The position numbers were made by a program, and so were the translations under genes. The notes below the pieces were generated by a model. The model was not told where the DNA came from. It saw only the letters and a list, made by a program, of their open reading frames with translations, and ran no database searches. Positions 11,901-26,900 of a stretch of 64,000 nucleotides of DNA are shown here, piece by piece. Source of the stretch: Sipunculus nudus (taxonomy: Eukaryota; Annelida; Sipuncula; Golfingiida; Sipunculidae); NCBI GenBank assembly GCA_026874595.1, contig CM049306.1, forward strand, positions 4,230,019-4,294,018, in the 5' to 3' direction. Each line of letters starts with the position of its first letter. Within the stretch, counting starts at the first letter, position 1.

Positions 11901-14900
11901 TTATCTGAAGCCAACGGTCCATATTCAAGGAAACCTCTGCATACATAGTGATTAAGCAATCAATATACAAGAATAAGTTTTGTTTGCACTACGTTTTGTG
12001 CTTATACATAGTGATTATGCGATCAATATATATAATAAAAGCTTAGTTTGCACTACGTTTTGTTTGCTGCACTTAAAATGACATATAGTTATTTGTTCAT
12101 TCTGTTAACGTAAAAACGAATGATTTTCAGGCTTTCATATTATGACTAATAGTTTCCTGGACAAAGAAATCAAAAGTGTCTGGTTGAATTTTATATAAAT
12201 TCCTCTTTCTTGAAATTAAAATCTTGTGTAACACCTGACAGGTACCCGTGACCCAGCAACAAACACCAATGAAAGGAACAGGATAAGCGTCGAATTTGTG
12301 CTGCGGATGAGCTCAGACCAGAAATACGCCGATACCACGTACTGGGTCGGGGCAGCAGTAGAGATCGGTACCAACCAGATCTGGGCTGGACAACTGAACA
12401 TCACGGCTGTCAATAGGACGCAGTCTAACATGGTAGGCACCAGAACCACTGGAGTGCAGCATTATCGAGGAAATTTTATTTCAGCCCGCGTTCCTTTACA
12501 GTGTACCTGCCTTCGCCTCCTGCTTTTTTCTCTTGATGTGTTGGAAAGTTTCGAACGTGTGGCTCATTAATTACTTAGCTCTAATTAGATGATGACATAA
12601 AAGAAACCCCGATGGTTGTGTGGTTAGTTCGTTTGGTCACTGGGCCGCAGGGCAGAGAGGGATGGTTTCCGCAACCGCGCGTCATTATCTTATTTACTCT
12701 TTCACTTGTTAGCATTATTAATGGGATCCAGATGTTTCAGGCTGTCTCCACGGGTTCTGTTCCCAGTTCCCTGTTCTATTTCAAATATTAAATATATATA
12801 TTACGTAAATATTACTTTTAATGATACCTTTCCAAAGGCTGTTTTTTTTAATAAAACGGCTAGTTTATTCACATGTTATCTTTAATACCTGTACCATGTT
12901 CCGTGCCAGGACAGAAGATAAGAGTCTAGCACTGTCAAAGAAAATCGATTTTGTCGTCGATTTTGTCGGAAGTGGAATGAAAAGTGATACTAAGAGCAAT
13001 ATCAACCACCAAAGATATAACAGGCCGATCAAAATTGAAAATGTGGCGATGTGTCCTACATAGATTTTATTTTCATGTTTGATATCACATCTTTATGTAA
13101 ATTACGTTGCATGTCATAGTTATATATTTTCATGTTTAATAACACATCTTGCTGCATAATTTCATCTTAAGCTACTTTTATTACAGGTTACATGTTTTTT
13201 TTTTTACATTGTATAAACTGTATATCCCAACAGGGCCCTGTTGCAGATCAGACAATCTTGTCTGAACGGGCTACCTCGTATCAATATGTTTAAATAAAAT
13301 AATAAATATTCCACTCATTCCTTTAGGCCATTAGACTTCATGATACCGTCCGAAGGCTCATTTATAAAATGCTGTTTTAGATTGTGATATCTTCTGCCCT
13401 TATTTATGAAACATCTGGCACCTGAAAAAAAAACGATTCAACATCCCAGTGCAAAGAAAATGTTATCACAGTATTTTCTTCTCTATAACAATAGTTAATT
13501 AATATTGCTGTCTTTAGATGTTTTATATAATTCTTTTTACAGACCGAAACGCCAGTCTTCAGTTTGTCAGGCCCGTCGTCCGGCGATGACGTGTATGTTG
13601 GTCAAGTCGCCATGTTTGAACTGAGTATGGAATTACCCAAGAACTCTGAATCGGCCTACAGCCTGGAAGTCCTGTCTCCCTTCAACGAGTCCGAGCCAGT
13701 GTTCCGCCTGTGTACTTTGGAGATCATTAGTACTGGGGATAACGTTCCGTGCAAGCCAGACACGAAGCCGGTGCTGTCGTCACGGAATAACGGTACATAT
13801 AATGACCGCATGCTATGGGACCTCGGCAAACTGATGAACACAGGTCATAAGTCAAACAGCGAAGAAGACAAAATCAAGTTCCGCATCGTGGCTGAGGTGT
13901 TGAATCACACCCTGGTCGGCGCTGGAGGAGGCCCGTTCTGGCTCACCGTCGGTGTGCAGTTTGATCTTAACCGACTGTGGGTGGGACAAAAAGGTGTCAA
14001 CATCAGCCCTGAGAACGCCACAAGTTCGGTGAGAGCCCCTTAAATCACATACTCAGTAAACGCAAACCTTAGCCAAGGTTAATCAATCCCCCAGCCGCCC
14101 CCTTCTCCCGGATTGGCTTCAGTTCAATGGGGACTTTTATAAACCATGGTCACTCTACAACAAATTTGATTGTCTTAGTGTTTAGGGGTAATCCTGTCCA
14201 CAAAACTAACAAACGGTGTGAAAACATAACTTTCTAAGCAGAGTTAATATAATTTTAAACAAAAACCTTTTCAAGACATACCCGTGTATATGAATGGTTT
14301 TAAAGGACTTTAAAGTGAGGTAAGGTGTTCTTCGAACTAAAGTGATCAGGTACATCGGGTTTTGTTAACTGATCTATTATAGCTTAGCTAATTAATATTA
14401 ATTTATCATCCAGTCTTATAATTTGATGTTTAAATAAGGCTCGTTAAACTTCTGTTTGAAAATTATAGGGGCGTCAATATAGGGGAGGATGGGGGTATAA
14501 ATTGTGTCATACCGACGATGTGTGTGTATGTGCAAGTCAACCCCCCCCCCCCCCCCCCCGGAAGATAAATTGACGCCACTTGACAATTACTTTATTGCAC
14601 TACATGTAGAGGTAATATTTACAAAATAAGAGAGTCGCCAGATAAGGAAGCCTGTCAGTATTTATTGATATGATATATATTCCAATTAACAGCCACCATC
14701 TAATCATCATTGGTCTTATTTCTTATGGGTTATAGACAACTGTTGTAAAAACCAACAATATCATACCATACTTTACCCTGCAGCATATCTATTTTTGTTT
14801 TTGCAGAACGACACAACGCCTACATTTAGCCTGTCGTATGCCTTTGGGTCTGACCACGTGCCAGTGGGAGGGGTGGCTGACATCAGAATGGAGATCACAA

Positions 14901-17900
14901 CACAGCCTTACGCCGCCTACACACCCATGGACATGGAGATTATTCTGCCGTTTGAAAACGACACGGCCCAGCTCAGCGTGTGTCGGGCTGAAGTTTTATT
15001 CGCCGGACGAAACATGCCTTGTTTTCAGAGGGAGACAGTAAACGCCTCAATTGGCTACTCCAGCAAGTAAGTCAAACGGGCACATGAATGTTACCTGGTA
15101 AGATACATTTTTAATTTGCATTTGTTTGAAAAAAATGAGTTAGCTTAGCATTACTTACCAGTTAACCACTGATTTCTCCAGTTTTGTTTATATCCTCTTC
15201 CATCTAACATACTCCATAAACACTTGTTTAATTTTATTGGTGTGGTTGTCTACCGTTCTGGCTTACCCATGCCACATGCAACAGTCAGTAAACCATATTG
15301 GTATTGCAAATTCTGACTGACAGGTTACAATGGCACCAATCCAGGGGGGAGGGGTTATACCTCAGACACACTGGTAGCCATCAATATAATATTACATTCC
15401 TAAATTACAGGAGTAAAAAGAAATCCCTGGTCCTCTAAGACAGACACACTGGTAGCCATCAATATAATATCACATTCCTATATTACAGGAGTAAAAAGAA
15501 TTCCCTGGTCCTCTAAGACAGACTTTACTCTCAAGGTCATGTCACTATAGACTGGGCCACCTTTTTCGTTTATAAATTCGGTGGAAAGTAGCGAAATTTG
15601 ACTCCCTCTAAATGAAAAACTTTTGGGTAACCTTGACGTGTAGTTTTAGAATTTAAAGGCATGTTTATCCATTTGGATCAAAAGCTATCTTGGGCATATC
15701 TTAGCATGCACATCAAATGTCTTTATGTTTTTGTATTGCACTATAGCTAGTTGCCACCAGTTCTGAAATTAGGTCACTGTGACCAAGTACAGGTTTCAAA
15801 CCTGTTTATTAAACAGCCAATATGAACCGTTCTAGTTATCATGATTTCTGTTGCTTATAATTATATCAAAGTGCCAAGTGTTCACCATTAGGTATGAAAA
15901 TTACCACTTTTAATAACACCTTAAGTAGTAATAAACATGACACAAAAACGAAATATTTTACAGGTGGTGTTCACCGACTACCTCTATTTCCTATATTTTC
16001 CTGTATACAATTGTCTATAATTTCTTAAATTTTCCGGCTTTTAGGCGCTCATCTCCTTTATTGTCACTGCAAAATCGTGTTTCTGATATGTGTCACTATT
16101 GAAAACGTCCAGTTCTTTTTGCATGTAAGTGTGCCTGTATAGGATGGTATGTAAGATGGTTGAATTAGGTTAATATTGTGTGTGTGGCCTTGATTATTCT
16201 ATATGATGGTAGGATGCATCTCTAGCGGAGAGGCAATTTTTTTCTGGGGAAAGGCAAACCTGTATTAATACTTTTCCGATGGAAAGGTGAACATTTAAGA
16301 GGATTACGATCCCTGTAGGGTATCTCTAAATGTTATCTTACTTGATTAATGGTGCGCCTAAAAATTCCAAAGTGTTATAAGTTTGTGAAAAATTTATATC
16401 CTAGGGATGAAACAGTCCATTTGTTGAGAGATCATGATTTCATAATAGAAGGTCGAGTGTCCCAATTTGACAGTTGTTTATTGTTCAGTTTAAAGTATGT
16501 GTGCCATATGCTTTCACTGTCTCATTCTACAGAGGGAACAATACGTCCGTGTATGACAAAGCCACTATCAAATTGGGCCGCGTGTGTAACACTGGGTACT
16601 ACAACGGCGCCGATGATAATAAGATTGTCATCAGAATCATTGTCAAGGTCGAGGACCACGTGGCCTTCCAGAACGGGTCCGATGTTTGGGTCAGCGCAGG
16701 CATTATGTACAGCGAAACACGGATGTGGGTGGGGCAGATCGCACTCTACGTCTTGAAAGATACCCCACAGGTAAAGCTTATTCATAGACAAATGTAAAAC
16801 TGAAATACCTAATGCACTGGCGTGGCTTGTTTGTGTCAAATTGAAAAAAAAACTAAAATACTCAATTCACTGGTATGACTGTTCAATGTCAAATAAAAAA
16901 AAGTACCCCGGTCGTATGGCTCATTAAGTTCAAATGGGAAAACAAATGCTATTGACCCATTGGTATGCCTTATTATTGTTTGGGGAAAATTTTAAAACAT
17001 ACCCTACTTTAATGGCTATAGTTCCTGTCAGATTAAACTGATCTCAGATATTGTTTTAATTCTGTTAACCCCTTACCTGATAATATCGGGCTTTATTTAG
17101 ATGGGTTTGGCACGAATTGGTATTCTTCTTTTTCCTGTTTCACCAACGGATAAAAACTACTATTAAAGATTTCTAACCGAATGACTTTGCATTATATATG
17201 ACCTCATATGAAAATATTAGAAATCATGACTTCATGACCCAGATCTAACTTAATAGGTTTTAGTGTATACCCATAATATTGCAAATATTAAACATTGAGT
17301 GAATATTTGATGCTAATATTAATGAGGTAGCTCATGATACTTCCCAACACTAATACCATTATATACTGCTGTAGATTACTGCTGAACCTTATATTAACAC
17401 AACAAGATTTGATGCCCACGGGGACGGCCTGGTCGGAATGGGCATGAACGCCATCTACCGGACGACCATCAAAAGTGCCCGTCAAAGTATCGGTCACTAC
17501 CGCATTGTGGTGACATCACAGCACAACGGACTGAGTATATGTAACGTCCGCATTGCTGAAGCGGGATTTAACATTCCATGTGTGGATACAACGACCAAAG
17601 CGAACTACACAGAGAAGCATCCAGATCAAATCAGAGATAAAAAGGCCGTACTTGACCTTGGTTATCTGACGAATGTTGGTAAGTTATTTTTTTCTACATG
17701 AGTTTTAGAGAGAGAGAGAGAGAGAGAGGGGTTTTCAAGTAACAAGAGTTCCGCAAAATATAGGGTTAATAGGAAATTTAGAGACATCATTCTAAAAACA
17801 TTATACGAGAGGATACCACGTTTAACACACATCCAGAAACAACTGAGGTAGTGTTTAAACAAAAAGCCAGGGACGTAAAATATGTGCGGAAAGGAAACCA

Positions 17901-20900
17901 AGGCCGCCTTTGTAGAGACCCAAAGCATTTCACGTTTTTTTTTGCCTGTAATACGTGTTGCCCTTTTTATGAGATTACTGTCACCTTACCTGATCTGGCA
18001 TCATGAACGCACATCCCTTATCTTTATCTATGTAGAGGCAAGGAAGTTTTTTTTCTTTTATTGTAAGACCTTTATATTATTATTTGAGCTAACAAGCAAA
18101 GTATTCCTACAAAGATTTTGTATACAGGCCTATTAATAATAATCAAATGGTTTCCTTATATTACACTTTTTCCATTGTTCCAAAAAATCATTCCCTGAAG
18201 AGAAAGGTTTCGTGAATACATGGCAATGTGGATACTTGTGATTTTTTGGACATTGTGTTAAAGTCAGACTGCCTAAAAATTTTCTAATTTTATCTATTTA
18301 TTATCCCAATTTTCGTGATACATTATCATTTTTCAAAATTTCTTTTTTATTACTTAGCAAATAGATTTTATCTAAAATATCAAAAGTTTATTACTTCCAA
18401 ATTCATTTCTTGAGGATATTTATGAAAAGCTGCAGAGTAGCGACAGAGCGCCAGGCTTGGGTTATAGGGCTCGACTATGAACAATCTCTCGGCTCCTCTG
18501 CTGAAACCGCTACTCGAAATCACGATTTGTGCTCTGCTGAGTCCTGTGTGCTGTCGAGACCACGGACCCCGGTAAAATGCAAGGTTTAACTTAAGACTTC
18601 AACATATCAGTTATTTTACCCCGTGCATTACATTTTACAGATAAAATTTTGCAAGTAGATGCATGCTAAAATTTTACATCCCAAGTTTTAAGAAATATAA
18701 ATATTATATATTGAACCCCTCTACAGTTTGACCTCATTATGCAAGACATAAGAGAACTGTTTCTGAGGAACAAAAAATCCTCATATTTTTGGTGAAAATT
18801 GCTTCAAAATGTCCACTTTACAGAACTCAGAAGCCCCGTACCGTATTGGTGATGATCAGTCAGTATTCTCAAGCACACTATATCTAATCAGATTTTCTTG
18901 AGATACGTTCTTGATCTATGATGGTCATGATATGTAAGGAAAAAACAGAACCTTGCCAGTAAATGCGAAGCAAGGATTATCTCTTGACCTAAAATATAAG
19001 GCCAGACTTTTCTGTTATTATTCTGTTTGTGTAAGAACATTTCATGTAAAAGTTGACAGTAGGAAGACCGGGAAAACAATCAAGCATGTCTGTTTTATGT
19101 TTAATTGTCATGCATTTAAGTGACAAATACGAGCAACCCCCAGTGGAAACTCCGAAATAAGAAGCCCATTAGCCCTGAAACTCAGCTTAAATCTCAAGGC
19201 AGCAATATTTAAAACTACAAAATATATTGCTCCAGGTCTATGGACTTGTACCCTGCTTATATGTGCTACGTTTAGGTAAAATGTTCTTGTATATAATCAT
19301 GAGAGTGAAGATAAATTTTGAAATTAAACTATTTTTATTTTAGGAAATCAGGTAGGAGGGGGAAGGGAGGTCATCAGTGTAAGCTGTAAACCTCGTTTTC
19401 GTCTGCATCTCTTTTGAACGAATATTTTTAGTTTAACCTTCCACCTTCGACATATATACTGTAACACCTGTAATTGTACAGTGTCACGTATACACCTCAG
19501 CACTATTGATTTGTTGCGGGTTTTGACTGGTGGTTTGACATTTAATATTCATTTGTTACATGAAAAAAAAAATCAGATCCTCTAGAGTCATACAAAGGAG
19601 GACATACAAACCACGTATCTATTTCTGCTGACAATGTCCTTTCGTAAGTCTTAAAGTTCACCAGCAAGTAGGGTGGTTGCACCTTACAGATATCTTACAT
19701 GGACCTTGGCACTCGCTGTGCAGATCTATAAATCGACGCGGGAAATGCCGTTGCCTCGGCAACAAATGTTGTACAAGTGATCACGTGTTCAGATAAACTT
19801 GATAAACAAAATCAAACTGACGTTCCCTACAAGAAAATTTCAACAGAACTGATCGAGTATTTTTTTCAAATAATAAAGTGATTAAGTCCTACACAGACGA
19901 GTAGAATCGACGGGGGGGGGGGGGGGGGGGGGCAGCACGGCCTTAATTATTTGAGTCAAACCAGCCCAAAATTAAAACAATCGGCCCACAGGCATAAAAA
20001 AATCTCTTTATATTCTTGGCCCACCGGCATCAATATTTTATTTTTACTCATGGTCCTACATGATCAATATTTTAGTTATACTCTCGGCCCTCCGGCTTTA
20101 ATATTTTGTTTATACCATTGGCCCAGAGGCATCAGCATTTTGTGTATACGATCGGTCGTCCGGCATCAATATTTTATTCATATATTTTATTTATACGATC
20201 AGCATTAGGCATCAGGCTCATTATTTTTTTATATGATTGTCCCTCCCCCATCGTTATACCCTCGGCCATCCGGTATCAATATTTTGTTTATACGATCGGG
20301 CATTCGGCATCAATATTTTATGTAAACGATTGGACATCAGGCATCAGTATTTTGTTTATACGATTGGCCCAAAGGTATCAATATTTTCTTTATACAATTG
20401 GCACACAGGCATCATTATTTTTTTATACGATCGGGCATTCGGCATCAATATTTTGAGAATGTGATCGGCCCAGAGGCATTTTTATACCCTCCGCCATCCG
20501 GCTTCAATATTTTGTTTATAAGATCGGGCATTCGGAATCAATCTTTTGTGCATGAATACGATGGGACAACAGGCATCAATATTTTTTTTATAGATCGGGC
20601 TTTTGCCAACAATATTTTGTGAAAACGATCTTGCATTCGGCATCAATATTTTTTTTAAACGATTGCCCCAGAGGCATCATTATACTCTCGGCCTTCCGGC
20701 ATTAAATTTTTGTTAATACGATAGGACAACAGGCATCAATATTTTGTTTATAAGATCGGCCATCCGGCATTAAAATTTTGTTAATACGATGGGACAACAG
20801 GCATCAATATTTTGTTTATAAGATCGGCCATCCGGCATTATAATTTGGTTAATACGATGGGACAACAGGCATCAATATTTCGTTGAGACGATCGGGCATT

Positions 20901-23900
20901 CAGCATCAATATTTCGTGAATTCGATCGGCCCACAGGCATCAATTTGGTGTATACTCTCGGCCCTTTGGCATCAATTTGGTGTATACTCTCCGCCCTCTG
21001 GCATCAATTTGGTGTATCCTCTCGGCCCTCTGGCATCAATATTTATTGGGATGGGGATGATAACATTGACCATCCCCCCCTGGTAAAACGTGATGGTATA
21101 TATATACCCCCAGCCCCCTATATCGATGCCCCTCTCTGTCTCTACCCTTTTTCTGTAGCTTTGACATAACTACAGTTGAAAGTACTCAAGCGTTGTATGT
21201 CCTCCAGGTAATCTCTGAAATCTGTTAACCATATCTTTTTCTATGACATATTAATCCTCAAATAAACCGCCATTAAATTAGCATGGCGACAGTGAAAATG
21301 TTTTCAAGGAAATGTTGTTAGCTGGAACGAGATTGTTCAACGAATATATTTTAGGTCTTCACAATTATGAATGAAAATACATAAAGGGAAGTATGATGAA
21401 GGATCTGATCATGAAATGAACATTTGACAATTATGCACACATAACAAATTATATTGGAGAAATAATAAAAAACTAGATAATCACTCAGAGAGCGCAGACC
21501 TCCACCAAGGCAGCTCTTTACCCCCATATGGCATTGTCATAAATGCAGCAACTTTCACTAAAAATACCTGGATCCCGATGCTGATCCGGATCACCCCCAT
21601 AGTATAATCAATTGTTCCATGTAACATTGCTGAGCTTAACTGTTAATTTTGTCAAAAATTTTTGTCCGTCGAAAACTTTTTGAGTAATGTTGATTGCAGC
21701 CAAACAAATAAACAGCCGGCAAAAACATAACCCCTGCCCCTAAGCGGAGGTAATTACACAAGGTAAATGTGCTCTGCTTTTTGTGTCTGTATGCAACGTG
21801 AGCCTCAGGAATGTAATACATAGTCACAGCAGGCTATAATTAAATATAAATCAGGTTGGTGAGGTCAAGGGAGTGGGAAATTATGCGTTGATATATTTTC
21901 TGCATCTACTCCAGCAGTCCTGACTTTTTTATATATCAGGGGACAGTGGTTACTATCAAAATGACACGATCTTCGACAACGATACGGTGTCAGTGGAGAT
22001 AGTCGTACAAGTATCGGGCGATACAAGCCTTGTGACAGCAGGCAACTTCTTGAGCTTCAGTGTTGATGTGGAACTGAATGGGCAAAGCGTGCAGGGCGCT
22101 GATGTCAAACAAGTGGAAGCGGGAATTATCACCACCAATACCAGTGTAAGTTTTGTGTAGTTTGTCCCTATGATGATTTAATCCTCACATAATGTATGTT
22201 TGTCACGATCAGAAAGTGTCTTGATAAGAATACGTAAAAATAATTAAATAATGAGATACTAGAAAAATGTTCACACAATAACAATAATATCAATTAACTT
22301 GAGAGACATTGGGCGTAGAATGAATGGACTGAAGTATTAGCCGTTTGGCTTACTTTTGGTCTTTTTCGTCTGTCCACAGAATGCTACCATCCCTACCTTC
22401 CAGTTCAACATAGCTCCAAACTTCAATGGAGACTCAACAAACCAGATAGCAAAAGGAGAGACGGTCAAATTCTATCTGGACGTGATACCCCAGCCAAACA
22501 CAGCAAACAAGCTCATGGTGAAGTTCCTTACCCCAGTAAACGAGAGCGGCGTAATGGAAGTTTGTAGTGCTGACGTCATTTTTGTGGGGGCAAACCTGCC
22601 ATGTTTCAAGAAAGATCTCTTTAGAGCCACTTTTGAAAAAAGGTGTGTTTATGCGTGAAAATGAACTAACAGGTGACATTGTCAGTAGCGTATGATATAT
22701 GTGATCATAAAAATGAATGTAAAATCCTTCAGCACGAAATGGCATGATCTGGTTATGACCAACTTCAGCGATAATGAACATTTTAATAATCCTGTTCATA
22801 TGATTTGCCACACGTTTGTACCGGATCAATTCATTAAGCACTCCAGATAGGATTTAAGGATTATGATAGTAAGAAATTATAACAAAGGAAGAACATTGCA
22901 TTTTTCCATCCATCTTTTCTTTTAATGGTCGTTAAATAAAGAAGACCACTGCCGAAGGGTATATATTAGTAAAGTAGTTATTTACAGAATACTATTTTAG
23001 GTTATAAACATTCAAGGACACCCACTACATGCCACATTTACATTTATACCTGTACGATTTTCCATTTAAAGTAATATCATGTTTTTTTTAATTTCAGGCA
23101 AGGCTCAGATTACAACGATATTGGAAACCTTGACCTGGGCATTGTGTGTCACAGTCAAATTGAAAGCGGCCCTGAGGCGGATAAAGTCAGTACTTGCCTT
23201 AACCATCATGAATGCTTAGTGCTGGAAATCTTTATTTGTGTTATATATATAGAGAGAAAGATGAAAATGTACCGATATGTAAACATATCCCTATATGTCA
23301 TATAATACTCACTAATTTAATCCAATAGATACATCTTAGTATTGAATAAAAGAATATATATATTCGCAAAGAATATACTTGTGTGCATACTTGATATCGA
23401 CCTTGATTAGTATTTTCAGTTTATTTGAATTCTTTTTACATTGACAGTTCCAAGTTAATATCAGCTTTTCATTTCATAATGCAATAAATATCATGTTACG
23501 GCAGTTGTTTAGTAAATAGTTAATGTGGTAAATACATAAAATTGACAGCAGCGCAATGGGTGCCCCGATAAAACCTCATAGATGACGTTGTCGTAACTAT
23601 GGGTTCGTACATCTGAATTGTTCATAGGACCATGCATAGAATACAGAAATCCATGAGACCGGATAATTACTTAAAACTTTCATCTCGTTACCTGCATTAT
23701 TGTGTGTGACATCGTCACATAAAGGAACTAAGGATAGATAGTAATTACACCTCCGCCGGGTGGCGAGAGGTTTTATTCTCTACCCCAGGTTTGTCCGTCA
23801 GCGAATTTACGTAGAAAGCTCTGAATATATTTAAATTCAATCTCGTGGAGGGTTAGGAAAACACCCAAGAAACAATGCCATAAGTATTACGTATCTAGAT

Positions 23901-26900
23901 CACCATAAACGAAATCCTGATTGAAAAGATTGTGTCCCATTATAATGGCGGCATCATTATGATAGCTGATGATCGGTTTGAACATGGTTGGGGTTGTTGA
24001 ACGTTGAAGGTGTGAAAACCGATAGACAACGGACAGGATCCTCCTGGCAGGGGTCTAATGTCTTCGCCACATCTTGTTATTATTATTTTTATTACAGATC
24101 CGTATTGAAGCAATCGCCCGGTTGACGCGGGTCAGCAGCCTGTCAGAGGGGGACAGAGCCTGGTTCAGTTCCACAGTCCGTATTAACGACGACCAGATAT
24201 TTGTCAGTCAACTCGCCATCAACGTCACCAGCTTCTTCAACGAATCTTACTCAGACTCGGTATGTAACCGTCTACTACTCACGTAAATGTTATTTACAGG
24301 GAGGAAGACCGGGCATGAATGCTCTGCAGGGGCCATTATTTTAAAACACATTTCATGGCAAAAAAAAAATATTTTAAAAAATGTTATAGATGCAGATAAG
24401 ACCAGTAGAATCCACATTATCCGAGTCGGAGTGGAAGTTCAAGTCTTTGCGAAACCCAAGTCCAAGTCCATGTCCAATAACAAATATATTCATAAAAAAT
24501 GAAAAAAGGAAATCTTAAATAATAGTGTACTTTTTTTAATCCATGTTATATTTAATTATATGATGTTAAATTATAGTTAGCTTGAGATCTGTCCTATTTA
24601 ATATTCAGATGGAAATTCAATATGGACCAATCTAATTATGTTTAAAATATTCTGTCAATACTTTATAAACGTCTAAGTTTCTGTGGTGTGTTGTCCAATA
24701 TGATTGGACTGACCAGTTTTTTCCAAGTCTCACGATCGGACACGTTCGATGACAAGAGAAAGAAAACATTCTCAGTCATGATTTGCGTTGGCAAGATAGA
24801 AGTGACCATGCTAACAAATGGTGTATAATGATTTAAGAAAGGCAAGAGGCTATTTTTACGTATTGACAACTTCAGCTTCTAAAGAAACCAGGTAGTTTAC
24901 TTCAAAATTTGAAGAGAGTATGCGTACTTTGTAGGATCCTGGGTGGGCGTTTCACACTAAAATCATTCTAGAGACAATCGAGTTCATGTCCCTTAAAATT
25001 CACATTTGTATTTTATATTCTTTATGCAACTTCTGCCCATAGACCAACAGCTCTTTGGCACTGAACGTGACCAACGGGCCGTTGGAATGGCGACCTGGTG
25101 AGATCTACACAGTGCAAGTGAAGGTGGAAGTTCCGGCGAACTGTTCCGTGTATGGGATGGTAGACATAGACTTGCCAGTGAACGAATCAGCCGTAATGAC
25201 AGTGAGAGATATACGATTCCTGAGTAGTGGCGATAACCTGGCATGTCTAGGCTCGCATCCAGAATTAGACTTCATCAGGACTTTCAACTCCACGAAAAGC
25301 ACATCTCAAAATGACAACGGCTTTCTAGACCTAGGCATCATTACCAACACAGGTATTTTATTAATTTATTTGTATATTTAATTTTTTACACATTTTAATG
25401 TGTATATAAATCAAATATATTCAGTTTCTAAATCTCTAATAACATGAGGAAAGAGAAAAGGATTAACTCGGCTTTATTTAACATGGCGAGACTGACATTA
25501 GTGTTTGTGAAACATTACATGAATTCTGTAAAGCGAAACCTTGAATTATTGATGTACGGAGCGAAACCTTGAATACTTGATATACGGAGCGAAACCTGGA
25601 ATTATTGATTAACAGAGCAGCAACTTTAATTATTGATATACAGAGCGAAACCTTGAATTATTAATATACGGAGCGAAACCTTGAATTATTAATTTACAGT
25701 GTATAACCTTTAATTATTGATGTATGGAGCAAAACCTTGAATTATTGATGTACAGTGTATAACCCTTAATTATTGATGTACGGAGCAAAACCTTGAATTA
25801 TTGATGTACTGAGCGAAACCTTGAATTATTGATGTACGGAGCGAAACCTTGATTTATTGATATACAGAACTGAGGACTCCTAAACTACGACTCTATATAT
25901 CATTGTTTTGCCTAAATCATTCTGCAGAGCGAAACCTTGAAATATTGATGTTCATAGCATTGATGTTCGGAGCGTAACCTTTAATTATTGATATACAGAG
26001 CGAAATCTTGAATTATTGATATATTTAGCGAAACCATGAATTATTGATGTGCGGCGCGAAACCTTGAATCATTGATATACGTAGCGAAATCGTGATTTGT
26101 TGATATATAGAACTGAGGATTCCTCACCTGCGACTCTTTATATCATATTGCCCAAGTTTTCGCAAGGTTTAAATTTCGTCTATTTTACATTTTTTTCATA
26201 ATATAGTCATTTTTATACCCTTTCTATGAAGTGATTGCCACTGAGCGCCAGCACTTCATCTTGGATGTGTGCTATTACAGGGAGGACTTACAGAATCGAC
26301 AAATTCAAGGAGGAGGACAACTCATTCTGGCTGGAGATAGAAGTCCAGATGGCAGATGCTGCTATCAGCGATAACGGGACGGACCACAAGCTCAGTATTG
26401 GGGCCCGCATCGGATCCTCTGTCATTATTTTGGACAAGCAGGTGGTCGTGGTGCGCGACGGGACAGAAACGCCAAACATTACGCTTACCGCTGATGTCAA
26501 CAACACTCTCCCATACCAAACTCCGTATGTTTTTATTTATATTCAGGACTTTGTTCAATATGTATCGAACATTTAATAAATAGGCCTATCAGACAGATAA
26601 CTCAGATTTCTACAAACCTACGGTAGATTTAATGTGGGGAATCCTCGACAAGACGCATCCTAGTGGTACGAGCATTGTGTTACAGACTGAAAGGTTTGCG
26701 ACAGCTCAAAGGTAAAATAGTGGTATCAGAACCTCGGAGAATCGATGTAGTGTCTTACCAACAGGCAGTGACATTTGGATTATTGCTTGTCCAATGCATA
26801 TGAGATCAGAAAGATTTAACAATTAATATAATTATTATCGTTTTCTGACATTAATTACGCTCATCCAATTGACGGTGCCATGGACAGGTTGTAGACCTAT

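Noticed and set aside
12600-12790. tRNA-derived SINE
   Set aside because: An A-box-like 'tggttagttcg' is present, but no acceptable B box follows and no tail repeat is seen.
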